In this document: positions 60,779 to 64,000 of the stretch, in pieces
Layout of the letters: every line of letters begins with the position of its first letter
How positions within the stretch are numbered: the stretch's first letter is position 1
Assembly: GCF_000374185.1 (NCBI RefSeq)
Contig: NZ_KB910518.1
Span: 4,636,530 to 4,700,529 of the forward strand
Direction of reading: 5' to 3'
From: Paenibacillus sp. HW567
GTDB taxonomy: Bacteria > Bacillota > Bacilli > Paenibacillales > Paenibacillaceae
DNA: 64,000 nucleotides
The notes under the pieces: model-generated
Database searches by the model: none
Told to the model about the DNA's origin: nothing
What the model saw: the letters and a program-made list of their open reading frames with translations, nothing else
Position numbers and translations under genes: made by a program

Positions 60779-61494
60779 GCCTTCTCCTCCGCTTCTATTT
60801 GCGCAAGCAGTTCCTCCGCTGACTGGAGATTCGATTCATTGAACAGCTTTGGTTTCATCTCGGCAATCTTGCGGACCTGAGTACATTCCTCCGGCCTGAT
60901 AAAACGTATAATTCCATCCTTCATTACCGGACTCCATAACCGCACTTCCATTTCGTCTCTGCCAGTTTCGTCTGGATAGTTGATGCCATGCACCATGCTC
61001 CCAAGATGAATGTCACCGTAATTATCATAGAATCCCCGTTCCTTACCAAAGACACAAGGCTCTACATAAGCCTGACATTCTCTCGCGCCCAGGAAAATAT
61101 CACGCCGCCCTCCAGCCTGCAAAGAGCGTTTTAATACGTTATGGTGCTTATTCTCGTTGCGGTCATGCGCAAGATCAGGGCGGTTCATGTTGAATTCAAA
61201 ATGAGCGCGCACCTCGTAAGCAGGGTCCTTCAGGTAAGTGTAGTTGGCGAGTGTATTACCTCCTCCGTAATCTATCGGGCGAATCCCCTTGGACTCCATA
61301 CGGATGGCGTTCAGGACACGAACCTCATCCACAATCATAATGAGCGTAGGTTTCCAGTACACACTTTCTACAATTCCCTTAAGAGCCTGGTAGCTCGGTA
61401 CACTGTAGGTCAATTTTTCCCCGCCTAACTTGGTTAAGGGGTCTGTGAATAGTGCATACTTGCCATAAACTTTGAATTCTATTGAATTTCTCAT
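60775..61494 (-). CDS. cas5: type I-C crRNA-processing protein Cas5
   Basis: The 239-residue Cas5d-type protein has [23 protein letters not shown] at the N-terminus and the [12 protein letters not shown] region. In I-C, which lacks Cas6, this subunit cuts the repeat hairpin to make crRNAs. The repeat here has the needed stem-loop. AAAGGAGG precedes the ATG. Confidence 0.96.
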   Translation of the reverse strand: MRNSIEFKVYGKYALFTDPLTKLGGEKLTYSVPSYQALKGIVESVYWKPTLIMIVDEVRVLNAIRMESKGIRPIDYGGGNTLANYTYLKDPAYEVRAHFEFNMNRPDLAHDRNENKHHNVLKRSLQAGGRRDIFLGARECQAYVEPCVFGKERGFYDNYGDIHLGSMVHGINYPDETGRDEMEVRLWSPVMKDGIIRFIRPEECTQVRKIAEMKPKLFNESNLQSAEELLAQIEAEEKA

Positions 61495-61556
61495 ATTTTC
61501 CTCCTTTCAGTATTCTTCATTAGAAATCCCTCTCTTAGAGATAGGTTCTTATTACG

Positions 61557-64000
61557 TTAGAACATGTACAGATCAAGCGGACTATCATTTTCCAGATTAA
61601 GACCATACTCGTTATGATAAGCTCCTTCTTTCAAAGCAAGTACCTTGCCATCCAGGTAAGCAACCAGGGAGCCGCTTTTGCTTAACAGTTCTTTCTCATA
61701 ACTGTAGATGTTAATTGTATATTGTTGAGCTTTACGCAATAAGCGCGTCAGATCAGGTATGCTCTGCTGCCCGTTCAGATCCGCAATGATATCCTTACCC
61801 TCTTCAGGCCCATCTCCAAAGGGAACAAGCATTGTAGTTGTCAGATTATCAATCACCTGAAAGTGCTCGGCTGCGGTCTTATAGCTATTGACCAAAAACA
61901 AAGGCAAGGCCGCTTTATGCTGGTTATAGTAAGCTTGATAATACGTATTCTCTTTCCTGCTGCATGACAGCAATGTTGTCATTTCCTTGCCCAGCTTGGG
62001 AATGGAATAGTTAAGACTTGAAGCAAGCTCTGTATAAAATCCCTTGAAATATTTCTCCATCGCTTGCACAGATAAGATTTGCCCTCCATGCGAGGAAGGA
62101 TCACGATTTAGATCTACTAGAATTTTTCTGGAAATCTCTTTGCCTATCCTGATTTCCTTCAGATGCTTCAGATTCTCTTCCACATGATTAATTACAAATA
62201 CCTGACGTATCTGAGCTTCACCATGCCGATTGCATCTGCCCGCCGCCTGAGCTATGGAATCAAGTCCTGCTAACGAACGGATCACACACTGGAAGCTGAC
62301 ATCAACCCCCGCTTCGATAAGCTGCGTACTGATGCATATAACCTGTTTTTTATCCTCCAGAAGCTTCTTCACTTCTTGCAATATCTGATTACGGTGTGCC
62401 GCACACATAGATGTACTTAAATGATAGACCGGAGTAGACGGGATTTGCTCTTTTAGACTTTTATATAATGCTTTCACAACAGATTTGGTATTTAATATGA
62501 CCAGTACACTATTCACTTCCTGCATCTGAGACAGGATAAAATCCGCCAGCTTGCCGTTATCAAATTGTTCAACCGTTGCCCGGTCAACGATCTCCACCCG
62601 CTTAAAAGCCTCAATGACATGATCCAGATCATGAATCATTTCAGCTTCCGATTCAATCTCCAGTCTATTTCGCACGTAATCCAATTCAGGTTGTGTTGCC
62701 GTACAAAGTACAATACTTGATTCAGCATAAGTCTTGAGAAAATTCAGCGCTTGATTAAATAAAGACACGCATCTGACCGGAACCTTCTGCACTTCATCAA
62801 AGATAATGACCGACTCGCTTAAATTATGAAGTCTGCGGATATTACGGCTTCCGTCTGCGTAGAACACATTCAAGAACTGCACCATCGTTGTAAAAATAAT
62901 CGGGGCGTCCCAGTTATCCTTGGCTAGCTTTATCTTTTGACGCAGATTTGGCACTCCCTCTTCGTATTCATCGTCCTCGTTCTCTGCCTCAACCACATTC
63001 GAATGATGTTCCAGAATATGTACTTTATCCTGGAGAATTGTGCGTACTTCATTAGCATTCTGCTCAATGATCGTAGTGTAAGGGACAACATAAATGATAT
63101 GTTTTTTCTCTTTCAGCAGAGCATGCTTCAGGGCGTATCTCAAACTCGCTAATGTCTTGCCCCCGCCAGTGGGTATGGACAGGGTGTAAATCCCGGATGG
63201 CTTATATGCAAATTGCTCACATTGATCCGACATTTCCTTCCTTAACAGATTAATAGGAGAATGAGCATTTTCATGTTCTTGGAAGGAATCGACCTTGGCC
63301 ATCAGTCTTTCATAATAAAGAGTAAATAACTCCTGGTGATTCACAGTCTCATCCGGCTGATTTTCTTCAAAACAACGGGTGTTGGTCCGGTCAGCATCCA
63401 CCAGAGCACTAAAAATATATTTCGTCAGAAACATTAATTTTAGTTCCTTGGTTGTTGAAAAATCTACGCTGAAGAATTGTTCCAGCTCCGTTGCAGCCTC
63501 GTCTACGTATTGTTGAAATTCAGCTTCTCCCATCACGAGTTGATAGAAGCTGCTCTTGGATCGTTCAAATTCTTCAAGATGTTTGTCCCGAACACGGTGT
63601 AAATAATTCGATTCAGAATCTGGATTCAGAAAATCCTGGAGATACGAATGATGTGAGATAATCGCATTACCTACAACTTCGGCCAGAATCATTTTATACA
63701 TATGATCCTCTTTGTTGGAGAGGTCTTTCGGGAGATTGTGAAATTGTTCGAACAAAAGCTTCCCACCCGCAGTTGAATGATCTACGCTGCCTCTTTTTGG
63801 TGGTGCCTCAGGATGGTAAACGGCTTGCATTATGTAATTTCTGAATTCTTCTGTATACTTGCCCAGGTCATGAAGCATCCCAGCGAGTCCCGCAATATGG
63901 CTAATCCTTAGCTTTTTACCATACCTTTCCGCTAGGAATCGTACCTCCAGTAGATGCTCAGCAACAGGCTGCACTTTTTTATCACTATCCCTAATGTGAG
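61557..64000 (-). CDS. cas3: CRISPR helicase-nuclease Cas3, start beyond window edge
   Basis: About 814 codons are visible, and the frame stays open to the edge, so the true start lies outside. The HD nuclease domain is N-terminal (AGMLHDLGKYTEEF, DHSTAGGK). The helicase has Walker A PTGGGKTLAS, DEVQ in place of DExH, CTATQ, and motif VI QAAGRCNRHG. It unwinds and degrades DNA bound by Cascade. A GTG at 63974 is in frame but has no ribosome site and would cut into the HD domain. Confidence 0.96.
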   Translation of the reverse strand, partial: HIRDSDKKVQPVAEHLLEVRFLAERYGKKLRISHIAGLAGMLHDLGKYTEEFRNYIMQAVYHPEAPPKRGSVDHSTAGGKLLFEQFHNLPKDLSNKEDHMYKMILAEVVGNAIISHHSYLQDFLNPDSESNYLHRVRDKHLEEFERSKSSFYQLVMGEAEFQQYVDEAATELEQFFSVDFSTTKELKLMFLTKYIFSALVDADRTNTRCFEENQPDETVNHQELFTLYYERLMAKVDSFQEHENAHSPINLLRKEMSDQCEQFAYKPSGIYTLSIPTGGGKTLASLRYALKHALLKEKKHIIYVVPYTTIIEQNANEVRTILQDKVHILEHHSNVVEAENEDDEYEEGVPNLRQKIKLAKDNWDAPIIFTTMVQFLNVFYADGSRNIRRLHNLSESVIIFDEVQKVPVRCVSLFNQALNFLKTYAESSIVLCTATQPELDYVRNRLEIESEAEMIHDLDHVIEAFKRVEIVDRATVEQFDNGKLADFILSQMQEVNSVLVILNTKSVVKALYKSLKEQIPSTPVYHLSTSMCAAHRNQILQEVKKLLEDKKQVICISTQLIEAGVDVSFQCVIRSLAGLDSIAQAAGRCNRHGEAQIRQVFVINHVEENLKHLKEIRIGKEISRKILVDLNRDPSSHGGQILSVQAMEKYFKGFYTELASSLNYSIPKLGKEMTTLLSCSRKENTYYQAYYNQHKAALPLFLVNSYKTAAEHFQVIDNLTTTMLVPFGDGPEEGKDIIADLNGQQSIPDLTRLLRKAQQYTINIYSYEKELLSKSGSLVAYLDGKVLALKEGAYHNEYGLNLENDSPLDLYMF

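Overview
The window looks like a chromosome segment of a Paenibacillus-type spore-forming member of the Bacillota. This is inferred from strong AGGAGG-type ribosome sites, many GTG/TTG starts, a CmpA-like sporulation protein, copper-amine-oxidase-N and PKD-type secreted proteins, a DUF6382-FHA protein, a LicT/bgl remnant and a type I-C CRISPR system whose repeat matches the common Bacillota I-C repeat. No search was run, so the genus is an inference.

Layout. 1-5.7 kb: partial alpha/beta hydrolase, secreted M14 carboxypeptidase, ppnP and transketolase, and a permuted NlpC/P60-like protein. 5.76-19.3 kb: Tad-like locus A, twelve co-directional minus-strand genes. They encode a CpaB-like protein, an atypical TadZ-like ATPase, TadA, TadB- and TadC-like proteins, two tiny paralogous membrane proteins, two more single-pass proteins and three exported proteins, two of them very large and carrying PKD/Ig-like domains. 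19.5-23.05 kb: purU, nfo with a long C-terminal extension, a decayed DUF2621 gene and a TIGR01777-type epimerase. 23.06-33.9 kb: Tad locus B, a conventional Flp-pilus set (ParA/TadZ, CpaF, TadB, TadC, Flp pilin, TadE/TadG-like proteins, CpaA prepilin peptidase, FHA protein) behind a predicted promoter and a leader terminator. 34-39 kb: single genes (stalk-domain protein, DCC thiol oxidoreductase, glutathione peroxidase), then a rearranged beta-glucoside operon (licT remnant, an inverted EIIC piece, the end of EIIA) ahead of an intact chbG-like deacetylase.

39.2-41.0 kb: two identical tRNA-Leu(GAG) genes flank a small regulator island; a tRNA-Glu follows. 41.2-45.8 kb: branched-chain amino-acid ABC transporter (livHMGFJ order). 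46.1-46.8 kb: four 51-bp repeats, each with a perfect hairpin, then tRNA-Ser and tRNA-Asn. 46.8-52.6 kb: housekeeping and accessory genes (MBL hydrolase, Lrp, pentapeptide protein, SprT-like, CmpA-like, DinB, CGNR regulator, diguanylate cyclase).

52.7-64 kb: type I-C CRISPR-Cas. The cas3-cas5-cas8c-cas7-cas4-cas1-cas2 operon reads leftward into a leader and a 27-repeat array. The old end of the array is split by a ~1.06-kb insert carrying a ribbon-helix-helix regulator and a divergent 92-residue protein. Beyond the insert are degenerate repeats of an older array portion. cas3 runs off the right edge.

The best candidates for something undescribed are Tad-like locus A and the two-gene insert inside the CRISPR array.
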